Below are positions 1 to 8,946 of a stretch of DNA of 64,000 nt, piece by piece (positions within the stretch are counted from its first letter, which is position 1; every line of letters begins with the position of its first letter). Location: NCBI RefSeq assembly GCF_007954585.1, contig NZ_CP042382.1, forward strand, positions 1,798,001-1,862,000. The letters are read 5' to 3'. Position numbers and translations under genes: made by a program. The notes beneath the pieces are model-generated. The model saw nothing but the letters and a program-made list of their open reading frames with translations, had not been told where the DNA came from and did not search any database. Origin of the DNA: Pistricoccus aurantiacus. GTDB lineage: Bacteria; Pseudomonadota; Gammaproteobacteria; Pseudomonadales; Halomonadaceae.

Positions 1-868
1 CCCACAAAAGGCGCTGCGTCAGGCGTCTCGCCCCGGCCAGCCGCACGATGGCCGGCGCCGCCAGGCCGATGAAGCCGACGACGCCCACCGCGCTGACCAC
101 GCAGGCGGTCAGGAAAATCGCCACCCCCAGCCCGCCGACGCGCAGCCAGCCTAGCGAGGCCCCCAGGCTCGAGGCGCTGGCGTCGTCGAGTTCCAGCACC
201 CTCAGAGCGCGGCTGAGCAGCAGGGCCAGGCCGGTGCCGACCAGCAGGCGCGGCAGCAGGAAGCCGGCGCCGCTCCAGTCGTTCTGGGAAAGCGATCCGG
301 CCCCCCAGATCAATATGCCCTTGAGCTCCTCCTGATAAAAAAGCAGCAGCACGACGCCAAGAGCGGCGGCGTACAGATTGATCACCAGCCCTGCCAGCAC
401 CACCACCACCGGGGCGAAATCCCGCTTCCAGGTCAGCGCGAAGACCAGCCCCATGGCACCGATTCCACCTCCGAGTGCGACCCATTCACGGCCCCATATC
501 ATCAGCCCCGGCGCCGTCAGGGTCGCTGTCATAAGCGCCAGGCTGGCGCCCTGGGTTACCCCCAGGGTCGTGGGGGAGGCCAGGGGATTGCGCAGCACCT
601 GCTGCATCAGTACCCCGGCCAGGGACAGGCCCGCCCCGGCCAGCAGCGCCATCACAAGTCGCGGCCACCAGCTGTAGTGCAGCACCGTCTGGTTCAGGGT
701 ATCGCCAGGAGAAAATAGCGCCGCCAGGGAAACCACTAGTCCTTCGGTGGCGAAGACCCACGCGATCAACGCTGCCAGAATCAGCGTTAGCAATAAGCAG
801 ATTCCTGCCGGGCCGAGACGAGTCAGCAGGCCGCGCCGCCGATAGTAGGGTAGGGTAGCATCAGGCAT
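1..868 (-). CDS. fhuB: FhuB-like ferric-siderophore ABC permease (5' part only, runs off the window)
   Basis: Reading the minus strand from an ATG at 868 gives an open frame of about 289 codons to the window edge. It encodes a hydrophobic protein with many membrane spans, including the NPLASPTTLGVTQGA stretch typical of FecCD/FhuB inner-membrane permeases. Such permeases carry iron siderophores across the inner membrane with a binding protein and an ATPase. FhuB is usually about 650 residues as a fused double permease, so half or more may lie outside. Its start overlaps the stop of the binding-protein gene by 8 bases, so it is translationally coupled as the last known gene of a C-D-B operon. 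The family is clear; the exact siderophore is not. Confidence 0.85.
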   Translation of the reverse strand, partial: MPDATLPYYRRRGLLTRLGPAGICLLLTLILAALIAWVFATEGLVVSLAALFSPGDTLNQTVLHYSWWPRLVMALLAGAGLSLAGVLMQQVLRNPLASPTTLGVTQGASLALMTATLTAPGLMIWGREWVALGGGIGAMGLVFALTWKRDFAPVVVVLAGLVINLYAAALGVVLLLFYQEELKGILIWGAGSLSQNDWSGAGFLLPRLLVGTGLALLLSRALRVLELDDASASSLGASLGWLRVGGLGVAIFLTACVVSAVGVVGFIGLAAPAIVRLAGARRLTQRLLW

Positions 869-1748
869 CGTCGGCGCCCTTTGTCAGCAGCCGGCCCAGC
901 AGGCGGGTGAAGCGTTGCAGCGAGGGCAGGGCGCCGAAACTCCAGGTTTCCGGCAGGGTGCCGACGCCATGCGGGTTGCGGGCGATAAGCCGCCGCCACA
1001 GGCCGCTATGGGCAAGAGCGGGCTCGACTCCCATCGGCAAGGGCTCGACGATGACGATCCGCGCCTCGATTGTCGCGAGTTCCTGCAAATCGATCAACGC
1101 GAAGCCGTAGGCGTTGGTGTCGCCTTGCCAGGCGTTGGTCAGGCCCAAACTGTCGAGGGCCACCTGAAACAGGCCGTGATCGCCGAAGACCCGCAGATGG
1201 CGGTCGTCGCTGAACTGCACGATCAGAAGCGGCGTATCCCGGTAGGGCGCCAGACGTTTTCGCCAGGTAGCGAATAGCGCCCGGGTGTCGTCGATCAGCG
1301 TTTCGGCGGATTGGGGAGAATCGCTGATCTCCCCCAGCCTCCGGGTCAGTGCCAGCAAGGTCGGCCAGACGTCCTGCTCGGTATTGTAGAGGCCGAGCTG
1401 ATGCACCGGCGCGATGCGGGAAAGCCGCGGCTCAAGCGAACTGAAGCGCGGCGACATGAGGATGACGTCCGGTTCGAGCGCCGCCAGCTGCTCCAGATTT
1501 GGCTGGTTGCGCAGGCCGATGTCCTGCACGCCCTGCGGTGCTCGCGGTTCCCCCACCCAGGCGTTGTAGATGTTCGGACTGGCCATGGCCAGAGGGGTGA
1601 CGCCGATACCCAGCAGGGTTTCCGCCAGGGCCCAGTCCAGAGTGGCGATACGCGGCTTCGCCAAGGCCGGGCCGCTGCTAAGCAGCGTCAGAAATACCAG
1701 CCACGCCAGCCCCAGGCGCAGCGGGAAAAGGATACGAGCGCAGGCCAT
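861..1748 (-). CDS. fhuD: FhuD-like periplasmic siderophore-binding protein
   Basis: This 295-residue protein starts at ATG 1748 with a cleavable signal peptide (about residues 1-30, ending SSGPALAKP). It continues as a BtuF/FhuD-type helical-backbone binding protein: ATLDWALAETLLGIGVTP near the N-terminus, then PNLEQLAALEPDVIL. It should capture an iron hydroxamate siderophore in the periplasm and pass it to FhuB. An upstream extension of the frame overlaps the ATPase gene and is not likely to be used, because the ATG at 1748 lies two bases after the fhuC stop and begins the signal peptide. Operon order is fhuC-fhuD-fhuB, all on the minus strand. Confidence 0.85.
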   Translation of the reverse strand: MACARILFPLRLGLAWLVFLTLLSSGPALAKPRIATLDWALAETLLGIGVTPLAMASPNIYNAWVGEPRAPQGVQDIGLRNQPNLEQLAALEPDVILMSPRFSSLEPRLSRIAPVHQLGLYNTEQDVWPTLLALTRRLGEISDSPQSAETLIDDTRALFATWRKRLAPYRDTPLLIVQFSDDRHLRVFGDHGLFQVALDSLGLTNAWQGDTNAYGFALIDLQELATIEARIVIVEPLPMGVEPALAHSGLWRRLIARNPHGVGTLPETWSFGALPSLQRFTRLLGRLLTKGADDA

Positions 1749-1750
1749 GC

Positions 1751-2518
1751 TCAGTTCACGACAGCGATCGGATGACGGCTTTGGGGCGAGGCGAGAATCT
1801 GCATGGCGATGCCGTAGATGGACTGCAGGGTGGCGGGGCGCATGATGCGCTCCGGCGCCCCCTGTTCCAGCAGTCGGCCGCTGTGCAGGGCGACCAGATG
1901 ATCGCAGTAGCGAGCGGCCAGGTTGATATCGTGCATCACGATGATCACGCCCAGGTCGAGCTCTTGGGAGAGGGTCTTGACCAGGCTCAGCACCTCGATC
2001 TGGTGGGCGATGTCCAGCGCCGCCAAGGGTTCGTCCAGCAGCAGGAAACGGCTGCCCTGGGCCAGCAGCATGGCCAGCCATACTCGCTGGCGCTCGCCGC
2101 CGGAAAGCGTGTCCACCAGCCGATCGGCGAAGGCCTCGGTATGGGTCAGCGCCATGGCCCGCTCGATCTGACGGGTATCTTCCGCGCTCTTGCGCCCCAG
2201 CAGGCCGCGCCAGGGGTAGCGGCCGAAATCGATCAGCTCGCGTCCGGTGAGGTTCTCCGTGGCGGGTAGATGCTGCGGCAGGTAGGCCACCTGGCGGGCG
2301 AATTCCCGCTTGCCCCAGCGGGAAAGCGGCTTGCCGTCGAATTCGATATCGCCCTGGCTGATGGGCTGCTGGCGGGCCAGCAGCTTGAGCAGGGTCGACT
2401 TGCCGGAACCGTTGTGGCCGATCAGGCCGTACAGCCTGCCTTGGGAGAAGGCGAGATCCACAGGATGCAGAATCCGTTTGTCGTCGATCGCGAAGGACGC
2501 GGCGTTGACATTGAACAT
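1751..2518 (-). CDS. fhuC: FhuC-like siderophore ABC transporter ATPase
   Basis: A 255-residue ATPase that powers the FhuB/FhuD importer. Walker A is GHNGSGKST, the signature is LSGGERQRV and Walker B is FLLLDEPLAALD, all in the expected order, followed by a VIIVMHDINLAARY switch-histidine segment. The ATG at 2518 is preferred over the longer frame from 2593 because a GGAG ribosome site lies 6 bases upstream and homologous ATPases begin at this point. First gene of the minus-strand iron uptake operon; the upstream region carries a possible Fur site. Confidence 0.9.
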   Translation of the reverse strand: MFNVNAASFAIDDKRILHPVDLAFSQGRLYGLIGHNGSGKSTLLKLLARQQPISQGDIEFDGKPLSRWGKREFARQVAYLPQHLPATENLTGRELIDFGRYPWRGLLGRKSAEDTRQIERAMALTHTEAFADRLVDTLSGGERQRVWLAMLLAQGSRFLLLDEPLAALDIAHQIEVLSLVKTLSQELDLGVIIVMHDINLAARYCDHLVALHSGRLLEQGAPERIMRPATLQSIYGIAMQILASPQSRHPIAVVN

Positions 2519-2593
2519 GGTGGACTCCGCAGCAGATTGAGTGAACGCGGGGATGTCGAAGAAAATCTCGCCGCAGAAAGATAATCTAAACAA

Positions 2594-2618
2594 GAATGTT
2601 TATCAATATCAATCATTG
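2594..2618. promoter_or_regulatory. possible Fur box between fhuC and the divergent ABC exporter
   Basis: The AT-rich stretch here (minus strand AATGATTGATATTGATAAAC) resembles the repeated GATAAT-type hexamers bound by Fur. It lies in the 187-base divergent region between fhuC (ATG 2518) and the exporter (ATG 2706). Iron control would fit the iron-uptake operon. The match is imperfect, so this is inference. Confidence 0.4.
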
Positions 2619-2705
2619 GTGGTAACGCGCAGCTGCGACTACTGGTGCTACTAGGGCGAATCCCGTAGCGTGATCGGCAGTCTGAGCTATCGCTGGTAAT
2701 CCCTG

Positions 2706-4502
2706 ATGTCATCCAATCAGAGTTTTCACGCCCTGGTACGCCTGCTGCGCTATGCCAGGGGCTATCGTCGTCGGATCGCCGCCGCCGCCACCTGCTCGAT
2801 CGTCAACAAGCTGTTCGATATCGCTCCGGAGATTTTGATCGGGGTGGCCATCGACGTGGTGGTCAACCAGGAGGACAGCTTCGTCGCCGGGCTGGGTTTC
2901 ACCACGGCGAGGGAGCAGATTCTGGTGCTCGGGGTGCTGACCTTCTTCATCTGGGCCGGGGAGTCGCTGTTCGAATACCTCTACCAGATTCTGTGGCGCA
3001 ATCTGGCCCAGCGGCTGCAGGCGGACCTACGCCAGGATGCCTACGAGCACGTGCAGCGACTGGACATGGGCTTCTTCGAGTCGCGAAGCTCCGGGCAACT
3101 GGTGGCGACCATGAACGACGACGTCAACCAGCTCGAACGCTTCCTCGACGGCGGCGCCAACGCCATGATCCAGGTGGGCGTGACGGTGGTAGCGGTAGGG
3201 GCGGTATTCTTCGTGCTCTCGCCGCTGATCGCGCTGCTGGCCTTCACGCCGATTCCGCTGATCGTCTGGGGTGCCTTCTACTTCCAGCGCAAGGCCGGGC
3301 CGCTGTACGGCGAGGTTCGCGAACGGGTCGGCGAGCTGGCCAGCCGGCTTTCCAACAATATTGCCGGCATCGCCACCATCAAGAGTTTCACCGCGGAGCG
3401 TCGCGAGGCGGAGCGGCTGCGCGCCGCCAGCGAAGCCTACGTCGAGGCCAACGTCCGGGCGATTCGCCTCAGTTCCGCCTTTATTCCGATCATCCGCATG
3501 GCCATTCTCGCCGGCTTCCTGGCGACTTTCATGGTAGGCGGCATGATGGCGCTGCGGGGGGATCTCAACGTCGGCGCCTACGGCGTGCTGGTGTTCCTCA
3601 CCCAGCGTCTGCTGTGGCCGCTGACCGGTCTGGCTCAGGTCATCGATCTGTTCGAGCGCGCCATGGCCAGCACCCGGCGCATTCTCGATCTGCTGGCGAC
3701 GCCGATCCGGGTACGCGACAACGCCGAAACGTCATTGACCCAGCCGGTGCGCGGGACGGTGACCTTCGAAAACCTGAGCTTTCGCTACGCGACGGGCGGC
3801 GCCGGTATCGAGGGAATCGATCTCGAGGTGCCGGCGGGTCATACCCTGGCTCTGGTGGGAGCAACCGGCTCCGGCAAGTCGACCCTGATCAAGCTGCTGC
3901 TGCGCTTCCACGACCCGGACGCCGGGCTAATCCGCATCGACGATCAGCGGATCGATACGCTCAGCCTGAACTCGCTGCGCGGGGCCATCGGCCTGGTCAG
4001 CCAGGAGGTCTACCTGTTCGAAGGCAGCGTGCGGGACAATATCGTCTACGGAAGACCGGACGCCCCGCAGGCGGCCATCATCGAGGCGGCGAGGACGGCG
4101 GAGGCCTGGGACTTCATTCAGGCGTTGCCCAACGGCCTCGACACCCTGGTCGGCGAGCGCGGCGTGCGTCTTTCCGGCGGCCAGCGCCAGCGGCTGTCCC
4201 TGGCTCGGGCGCTGCTCAAGGACCCGCCGATCCTGGTGCTCGACGAGGCCACCAGCGCCGTGGACAACGAGACCGAGGCCGCCATCCAGCGCTCCCTGTC
4301 GCGCATCGCCCGTGGTCGCACGGTGATCGTGATCGCTCATCGGCTGTCGACCATCGTGCACGCGGACGAGATCGTGGTGATTCACGCGGGGCGAGTCGTG
4401 GAGCGCGGTAGCCATGAAACGCTGCTCGAAGAAAATGGACGCTACGCGGCCCAGTGGCGGGTGCAGACCGGCGTCCTGGAGTCGGCTATGCCGTTGGTCT
4501 GA
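2706..4502 (+). CDS. ABC exporter, fused membrane and ATPase domains
   Basis: A 598-residue half-transporter. An N-terminal ABC membrane domain with about six helices (residues 20-320) contains a conserved coupling segment (DMGFFESRSSGQLVATMNDDV). The C-terminal ATPase has Walker A GATGSGKST, a Q-loop, the signature LSGGQRQRLSLARAL and Walker B ILVLDEATSAVD. It should work as a homodimer that exports a lipid, drug or peptide-like substrate. It is divergent from the fhuCDB operon and shares its control region, so export of a siderophore is a reasonable guess, but nothing in the sequence fixes the substrate. Confidence 0.85.
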   Translation: MSSNQSFHALVRLLRYARGYRRRIAAAATCSIVNKLFDIAPEILIGVAIDVVVNQEDSFVAGLGFTTAREQILVLGVLTFFIWAGESLFEYLYQILWRNLAQRLQADLRQDAYEHVQRLDMGFFESRSSGQLVATMNDDVNQLERFLDGGANAMIQVGVTVVAVGAVFFVLSPLIALLAFTPIPLIVWGAFYFQRKAGPLYGEVRERVGELASRLSNNIAGIATIKSFTAERREAERLRAASEAYVEANVRAIRLSSAFIPIIRMAILAGFLATFMVGGMMALRGDLNVGAYGVLVFLTQRLLWPLTGLAQVIDLFERAMASTRRILDLLATPIRVRDNAETSLTQPVRGTVTFENLSFRYATGGAGIEGIDLEVPAGHTLALVGATGSGKSTLIKLLLRFHDPDAGLIRIDDQRIDTLSLNSLRGAIGLVSQEVYLFEGSVRDNIVYGRPDAPQAAIIEAARTAEAWDFIQALPNGLDTLVGERGVRLSGGQRQRLSLARALLKDPPILVLDEATSAVDNETEAAIQRSLSRIARGRTVIVIAHRLSTIVHADEIVVIHAGRVVERGSHETLLEENGRYAAQWRVQTGVLESAMPLV

Positions 4503-4596
4503 CGGAGCCGAACGCCCGGCAAGACCCAAGGATTTGATGATAGCCGGCTCGGGGGGCTAAGATGAGGATGATTTTTATTGTTGTGTGAACCCGCTG

Positions 4597-4632
4597 CCAT
4601 GTCATGCATCGGCAACAACGCTCATGACATGG
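4597..4632. promoter_or_regulatory. 10-bp inverted repeat upstream of sodA
   Basis: CCATGTCATG (4597-4606) is repeated inverted as CATGACATGG (4623-4632), with 16 bases between. It lies 38 bases before the superoxide dismutase start. It could be an operator or an mRNA hairpin in the leader. The regulator is unknown; it does not look like a standard Fur or SoxR site. Confidence 0.45.
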
Positions 4633-4669
4633 AATGTCAATTTACCCCTGATTCAAAAGGTGATGCATC

Positions 4670-5281
4670 ATGCCACATTCACTACCCGATCTTCCCTACG
4701 CCTATGATGCCCTGGAACCCCACATCGATGCGATGACCATGGAGATCCACCATTCGCGGCATCATCAGACCTACGTCAACAACCTCAACGGCGCCCTGGA
4801 AGGCACCGGTCTCGAGGACAAGCCGGTGGACGAGCTGATCAGCGATCTCGACCAGGTGCCCGAGGACAAGCGCCAGGCGGTGATCAACAACGGCGGCGGC
4901 CACGCCAACCACTCGATGTTCTGGAAGATGATGTCCGCCCAGGGCGGCGGCCAGCCGCAAGGCCAGGTGGCGAAGGCCATCGACAGCGAACTGGGCGGCT
5001 TCGACGCCTTTAAGGAAAGCTTCACCAAGGCAGCCCTGGGTCGTTTCGGCAGCGGCTGGGCCTGGCTGAGCGTCACCCCGCAGAAGTCCCTGGTGGTGGA
5101 GAATACCTTGAACCAGGATAGCCCGCTGATGCACGGCAACACCCCGGTGCTGGGGCTGGACGTCTGGGAGCACGCCTACTATCTGAAGTACCAGAACAAG
5201 CGTCCGGACTATATCGAAGCCTTCTATAACGTCATCGACTGGGAAGAGGTCGAGCGCCGTTATCAGGCTGCCGTAAGCTGA
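4670..5281 (+). CDS. sodA: Superoxide dismutase, Mn-type
   Basis: This 203-residue protein converts superoxide to peroxide and oxygen in the cytoplasm. The metal ligands are visible: a His in [17 protein letters not shown], a His in [14 protein letters not shown], and Asp and His in [15 protein letters not shown]. The NQDSPL and [20 protein letters not shown] segments favour the manganese or cambialistic branch over the iron branch. The ATG at 4670 follows an AAGGTGAT ribosome site. It stands alone between an exporter and a terminator. Linkage to iron genes makes sense, because Mn-SOD replaces Fe-SOD when iron is short. Confidence 0.93.
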   Translation: MPHSLPDLPYAYDALEPHIDAMTMEIHHSRHHQTYVNNLNGALEGTGLEDKPVDELISDLDQVPEDKRQAVINNGGGHANHSMFWKMMSAQGGGQPQGQVAKAIDSELGGFDAFKESFTKAALGRFGSGWAWLSVTPQKSLVVENTLNQDSPLMHGNTPVLGLDVWEHAYYLKYQNKRPDYIEAFYNVIDWEEVERRYQAAVS

Positions 5282-5307
5282 TCACGCAAGCTGACAGGTC
5301 GATAAGA

Positions 5308-5338
5308 AGAACCGGGGTTCGCCCCGGTTCTCTTGTTT
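5308..5338 (+). terminator. Rho-independent terminator after sodA
   Basis: A 10-bp stem (AGAACCGGGG paired with CCCCGGTTCT) with a TTCG tetraloop, followed by the T-rich CTTGTTT. It lies 27 bases after the sodA stop. Confidence 0.9.
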
Positions 5339-5461
5339 CCGGCGACGGTCGGAAAACCCTCAAGTTGTTTCCTTGGTAGACATGGTGCATGCCTTCCAGC
5401 GGCAGAGTGGCTGCCTCGACGGGTATCAACGATTATCCGAGAATGAGGCAAGCAGAGTGCT

Positions 5462-5860
5462 TTACCAGCCTAGCCAGCCGCGCAGGCGCTGACCGGCGGA
5501 ACGCTGTGAGGCGGCCGGGCCCGCCTTGTTCGATAGTCGGGACGAAGCTTCCTTGAGCGGCATCATGATCGCTTCGAGATGATGGCGGCACAGCTGGCGG
5601 TTGACCGCGGCGGGGCACTGGGCCATCAACAGGCTGCAGTGATAGATTGCGGTATCCAGTGCCTGACATACTTCAGGCAAGGGTGCCGCGTCGCTACGAC
5701 AGCGCTGCAGTTCGTCGGAAAGCATGCCTAGCAACTGCGCATCGAGCCAGCAGGGGGTGTCTTCGCTCTTTGACGAGTTCTCCACCGTGCCTAGTACGGC
5801 CTGGAAGGAGACATGCAGGAAAATGCAGCTGTAATAGAGCCGAGAATGTTCCGAAGTCAT
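5462..5860 (-). CDS. Small protein of unknown function in the iron cluster
   Basis: A 132-residue protein read from the ATG at 5860 (MTSEHSRLYYSC). It is rich in cysteine and histidine (CSLLMAQC, RQLCRHHLEAI) and predicted helical, with no signal peptide. I do not recognise the family. A Fur-like box lies 19-37 bases upstream of the start, so it is probably made under iron starvation. It sits directly downstream of the fhuF-like gene on the same strand, 56 bases from it, so it may belong to that operon. The Cys/His pairs suggest metal binding, which is inference. The longer in-frame start at 5998 would run across the box and is less likely. Confidence 0.6.
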   Translation of the reverse strand: MTSEHSRLYYSCIFLHVSFQAVLGTVENSSKSEDTPCWLDAQLLGMLSDELQRCRSDAAPLPEVCQALDTAIYHCSLLMAQCPAAVNRQLCRHHLEAIMMPLKEASSRLSNKAGPAASQRSAGQRLRGWLGW

Positions 5861-5878
5861 GACGGCAGCGTCTTTGAT

Positions 5879-5897
5879 GAGATTAATTATCATTATC
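5879..5897. promoter_or_regulatory. Fur box upstream of the 132-aa protein
   Basis: The 19-base site ends ATCATTATC and matches the classical Fur consensus at about 15 of 19 positions by eye. It lies 19 bases before the ATG at 5860 and between that gene and the fhuF-like gene. Confidence 0.65.
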
Positions 5898-5916
5898 GTG
5901 AGATAGCCGCTTCTTG

Positions 5917-6663
5917 TCAAATGTTTCTTGTTGAAGGCTTTAGCAGCGGGCAGTTGCCGCAGTAGTCGAGTTCCGGTATCAGGTAACGAATACAGCACAG
6001 CCGGCGTACCCGCTTGCGCGAGCCGTCCAGCTGTTCGATATAGCGCACTGGCCGATAGAGGGGGTTGCAGCGACCACCGGGCAGAATGCGCCGCTCCAGC
6101 AGCTGTCGGGCGGGAGCGCCGGCATCCTGCTCCGCGGCGGGATGCCGATGCAGTTGGCTGGTGAGAGTCTCGAAGGTGTTGCCGGCGTTGCTCCAGAAGA
6201 CCCGTGGCGAGGCGCCGGAAATGGACGCCAGTGCCTTGATCATTGGTGTCAAGGCGTCGTTCATAAGATGCGCGAAGCGTTCGAAAGGCTCATGGCTGGT
6301 CAGGGGAGCGCCTTCATTGCGCAGGATCAGCCGCTCTGGGCGAGACTGCGCGTTCAACGTCACGTAAAGCCGCTCCGGTATCAGACAAAGCTCCCGCTCC
6401 AGCAGCAGATTGGCCAGCAATGCCGGTACCAGCAGGGTGTTGAAATACCATTTCGACCACTGGCTGGCGGCGCCGCGTCTGTCCTGCTTGATGTATTGCC
6501 GACCGAAATTCTCCACCGCCCGCTGCAGCCGGTCCGGGGCAAGCAGCGCCGCTACGGAGATCGCCTCACTCGGCGGCGTGGCGGCGATCAGAGGCGGCGC
6601 CAAGGCATCCAGCGGCTCCACGTAAAGCGTTTTCAAGATGCCGGTTGGGGAGGGGGCGTGCAT
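5917..6663 (-). CDS. fhuF: FhuF-like siderophore-iron reductase
   Basis: A 248-residue protein from the ATG at 6663 (an upstream TTG at 6696 is possible). The C-terminus carries the FhuF 2Fe-2S signature CC-x10-CxxC (residues RRLCC ... YCGNCPLL). In FhuF this binds an unusual [2Fe-2S] cluster that reduces iron in imported ferric hydroxamates so that it is released in the cytoplasm. It starts 15 bases after the TonB receptor stop on the same strand, so the two are probably co-transcribed from the Fur-boxed promoter upstream of the receptor. Confidence 0.85.
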   Translation of the reverse strand: MHAPSPTGILKTLYVEPLDALAPPLIAATPPSEAISVAALLAPDRLQRAVENFGRQYIKQDRRGAASQWSKWYFNTLLVPALLANLLLERELCLIPERLYVTLNAQSRPERLILRNEGAPLTSHEPFERFAHLMNDALTPMIKALASISGASPRVFWSNAGNTFETLTSQLHRHPAAEQDAGAPARQLLERRILPGGRCNPLYRPVRYIEQLDGSRKRVRRLCCIRYLIPELDYCGNCPLLKPSTRNI

Positions 6664-6677
6664 GCAAGACGGCTCGA

Positions 6678-8828
6678 TCAGTAATCCATGCTCCAACTCA
6701 GGGTGTAGGTACGCCCACGGCCCTGATAGTCGAACAGATACTCCGGCCCGAAGTTCGGCGAATAGAATTGCACCGCGCGCTGCCCCCAGACAGTGGAATA
6801 GTCCTTGTCCAATAGGTTCTCCACACCGAAGTTCAGCTCGCCGATGCCCATCCGGTAGCCCATGGTCAGGTCCAGGGTGGTATAGCCGTCGATTTCCTGG
6901 TCCGCGTCGTCCTCGAGATCGAAGTTGTGGTTGGCCTGCAGGCGCACGGAACGCTCGTAGTCCGTCCAGCCCAAGAAGGCGGTAGCGGAAGATACGGAGG
7001 CATAGCGCACGTCCCGCTTGTCCCAGTCGCCGTCGTTCTTCTGCTCGGAGCGCACCAGGTGCAGGGTGCCGCCGGTTTCGAAGCCGTTGTCGAAGTAGCG
7101 AGTCACGGCGCCCTCGAAGCCGTAATCGCGCTTCTTCTCGTTGATCACGGAAACGCTCAAGTCGTCGTTGTTCTCCACCGCCTTGTCGGACCAGGCATAG
7201 TAGATGGCCGCCTGGCCCATCCAGCTGTCGCCGCGGTAGCGCCAGCCGAGCTCCACCTGATCGGTTTCCACCGCGTCCAGCGGGTTTTCGCCGACGCTGA
7301 TATTCGGTGCCTTGCCATAGTACTTGGCCGGGTCCGGCAGCTCGAAACCCTGGCTGTAGCGCAGCCAGGTCTGATGGTCGCCGAAATCGTAAAGAACGCT
7401 GGCGTTGAACAGGGTGGCATCATAGTCGTTGTCGCCGCCGGGAATTTCCACCCCGACCCGCTCACCCAGCTGGTTGTAGTTGCGCAGGGTGAAGTCGTCT
7501 ACGTCGACTTCCATATGCTGCTGACGCACCCCGGCAGAGAGCTTGAGTGCCTCGGTGGCCTGCCAGTCGCCCTGGAGGAAACCGGAGAAACCGTCGACCT
7601 CGTAGCTCGGATAACGCTCTTCGGTGCGGGACTCCTGCTGTACCAGACCGCCGCTGGCGTCCGTGGCGGGAATATCGAAGAACATCTGATTGGCGTCGAA
7701 CTCTTCGTGTTCGTAGTCGACGCCGTAGGTGAGACTGACGGTCTCGGTCAGGTCCGCGTCGAACAGCGCCTTGATGCCGCTGAGCTTGGTGTTCTGCTCG
7801 GAGGTGGCGAATTCGGTACCGAAACGACCCTCCAACGGCAGCGGGCGCGGGTAGGGGAAGGCGTTGAAATCCGCTTCCTCTTCGCGATAGAACGCCTGCA
7901 GGTAGAAATCCTGACCCAGCAGATTGCCGTGATGGTACTGGGCGTTGACCATCTTGCGTTCCGTGGAGGGGCTGCGGTCCGAGTCGAAGCCGTCGCGAAT
8001 CTCCGCGCCATCGAGACTCGGAATAGGCGCCTGGGCAATGTTCGGAAAATAGATGCCCCGGTCGCCTTCATAACGAGAGCGATAGATCTGGCCGGTCAGC
8101 TGCAGGTCCTGTTCCGGCGTCAGCTGGGCATTGACGTTGCCCAGTACGTCGATACTGCGATTGTCCTGCAGGTCGGTCTGAGTGATATCCGGAAAGATTT
8201 CGTCGCCGTCGCCGTCGTAGAAGCGGCCGTGATCCTCGTAGCCCACGCCGAGATAACCCTGCAGCCGCTCGCTGCCGCCGCTGACGGACTGCTTGAGGCC
8301 CTTGTCGAAATCGTCGCTATCGTTGAAGCCGCTTGAGACGCTGGCGCGGGTTCGCCAGTTCGGACCCCCGCTTTCTCCCTTGCGGGTAATGATATTGACG
8401 ATACCACCGGTGGCGCCGCCGCCGTACAGGCTGCTGGCGCCGGAAAGCACCTCGATTCGCTCGATATTGAAGGGGTCGATGGAATCGAATTGACGGGAAA
8501 GGCCACGAGAGCTGTTCAAGGAAACCCCGTCGATCAACACCTGCACGCTGCGCCCGCGCAGGTTCTGGCCAAAGTTGGTGCGCCCCTGGGGCGCCAGATC
8601 CATGCCCGGCACCAGGCGGCCCAGGGTAGTCTTGAGGTCCGCGCCGGTATTGAGCTGCTGCTGAATCTCGTCGCGCTCGATGACCCAGACGGCGCCGGGA
8701 ATCTGGCTGATCTGTGTCGGCGTGCGCGATCCAACCACTACCATGGTGTCCTGCGCTTCCTGAGCCTGCAGCCCAATGGACGCGCTGCCGGCAAGCACGG
8801 CCACCCCGACGGAAAGACGTTTTTTCAT
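6678..8828 (-). CDS. iutA: TonB-dependent siderophore receptor, IutA-like
   Basis: A 716-residue outer-membrane receptor with a signal peptide (about 1-22, ending GLQAQEA), a TonB-box-like DTMVVVGSR, a plug domain (about 40-155) and a 22-strand barrel ending in an aromatic residue (SWSMDY). The plug stretch LIDGVSLNSSRGLSRQFDSI, together with SGASSLYGGGATGG, resembles the aerobactin receptor IutA. A citrate-hydroxamate siderophore such as aerobactin is therefore the likely substrate, fitting the FhuBCD importer and FhuF reductase nearby. Fur-like sequences lie just upstream. The receptor class is certain; the ligand is inferred. Confidence 0.88.
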   Translation of the reverse strand: MKKRLSVGVAVLAGSASIGLQAQEAQDTMVVVGSRTPTQISQIPGAVWVIERDEIQQQLNTGADLKTTLGRLVPGMDLAPQGRTNFGQNLRGRSVQVLIDGVSLNSSRGLSRQFDSIDPFNIERIEVLSGASSLYGGGATGGIVNIITRKGESGGPNWRTRASVSSGFNDSDDFDKGLKQSVSGGSERLQGYLGVGYEDHGRFYDGDGDEIFPDITQTDLQDNRSIDVLGNVNAQLTPEQDLQLTGQIYRSRYEGDRGIYFPNIAQAPIPSLDGAEIRDGFDSDRSPSTERKMVNAQYHHGNLLGQDFYLQAFYREEEADFNAFPYPRPLPLEGRFGTEFATSEQNTKLSGIKALFDADLTETVSLTYGVDYEHEEFDANQMFFDIPATDASGGLVQQESRTEERYPSYEVDGFSGFLQGDWQATEALKLSAGVRQQHMEVDVDDFTLRNYNQLGERVGVEIPGGDNDYDATLFNASVLYDFGDHQTWLRYSQGFELPDPAKYYGKAPNISVGENPLDAVETDQVELGWRYRGDSWMGQAAIYYAWSDKAVENNDDLSVSVINEKKRDYGFEGAVTRYFDNGFETGGTLHLVRSEQKNDGDWDKRDVRYASVSSATAFLGWTDYERSVRLQANHNFDLEDDADQEIDGYTTLDLTMGYRMGIGELNFGVENLLDKDYSTVWGQRAVQFYSPNFGPEYLFDYQGRGRTYTLSWSMDY

Positions 8829-8906
8829 TCCCTGTTCCCTTGATTGATAACGCTTATCACTAGCAGCTACTCGCCGGCGATGATAATCATGTCAATCAAG
8901 AAAAAC

Positions 8907-8926
8907 AATAATAGTCATTCTCATTT
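8907..8926. promoter_or_regulatory. Fur box upstream of the TonB receptor
   Basis: On the minus strand this reads AAATGAGAATGACTATTATT, very close to common gammaproteobacterial Fur sites. Further GATAA-type half sites occur at 8843-8856 and 8879-8892, so several Fur dimers may bind before the receptor start at 8828. Confidence 0.7.
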
Positions 8927-8946
8927 ATAATTTGAAATTGACTCAT

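Noticed and set aside
2993-4411. 472-codon frame overlapping the ABC exporter
   Set aside because: Arg/Gly-rich shadow frame; the exporter frame has all ABC motifs.
6927-8336. 469-codon plus-strand frame opposite the TonB receptor
   Set aside because: Shadow of the receptor gene; no motifs and no ribosome site.
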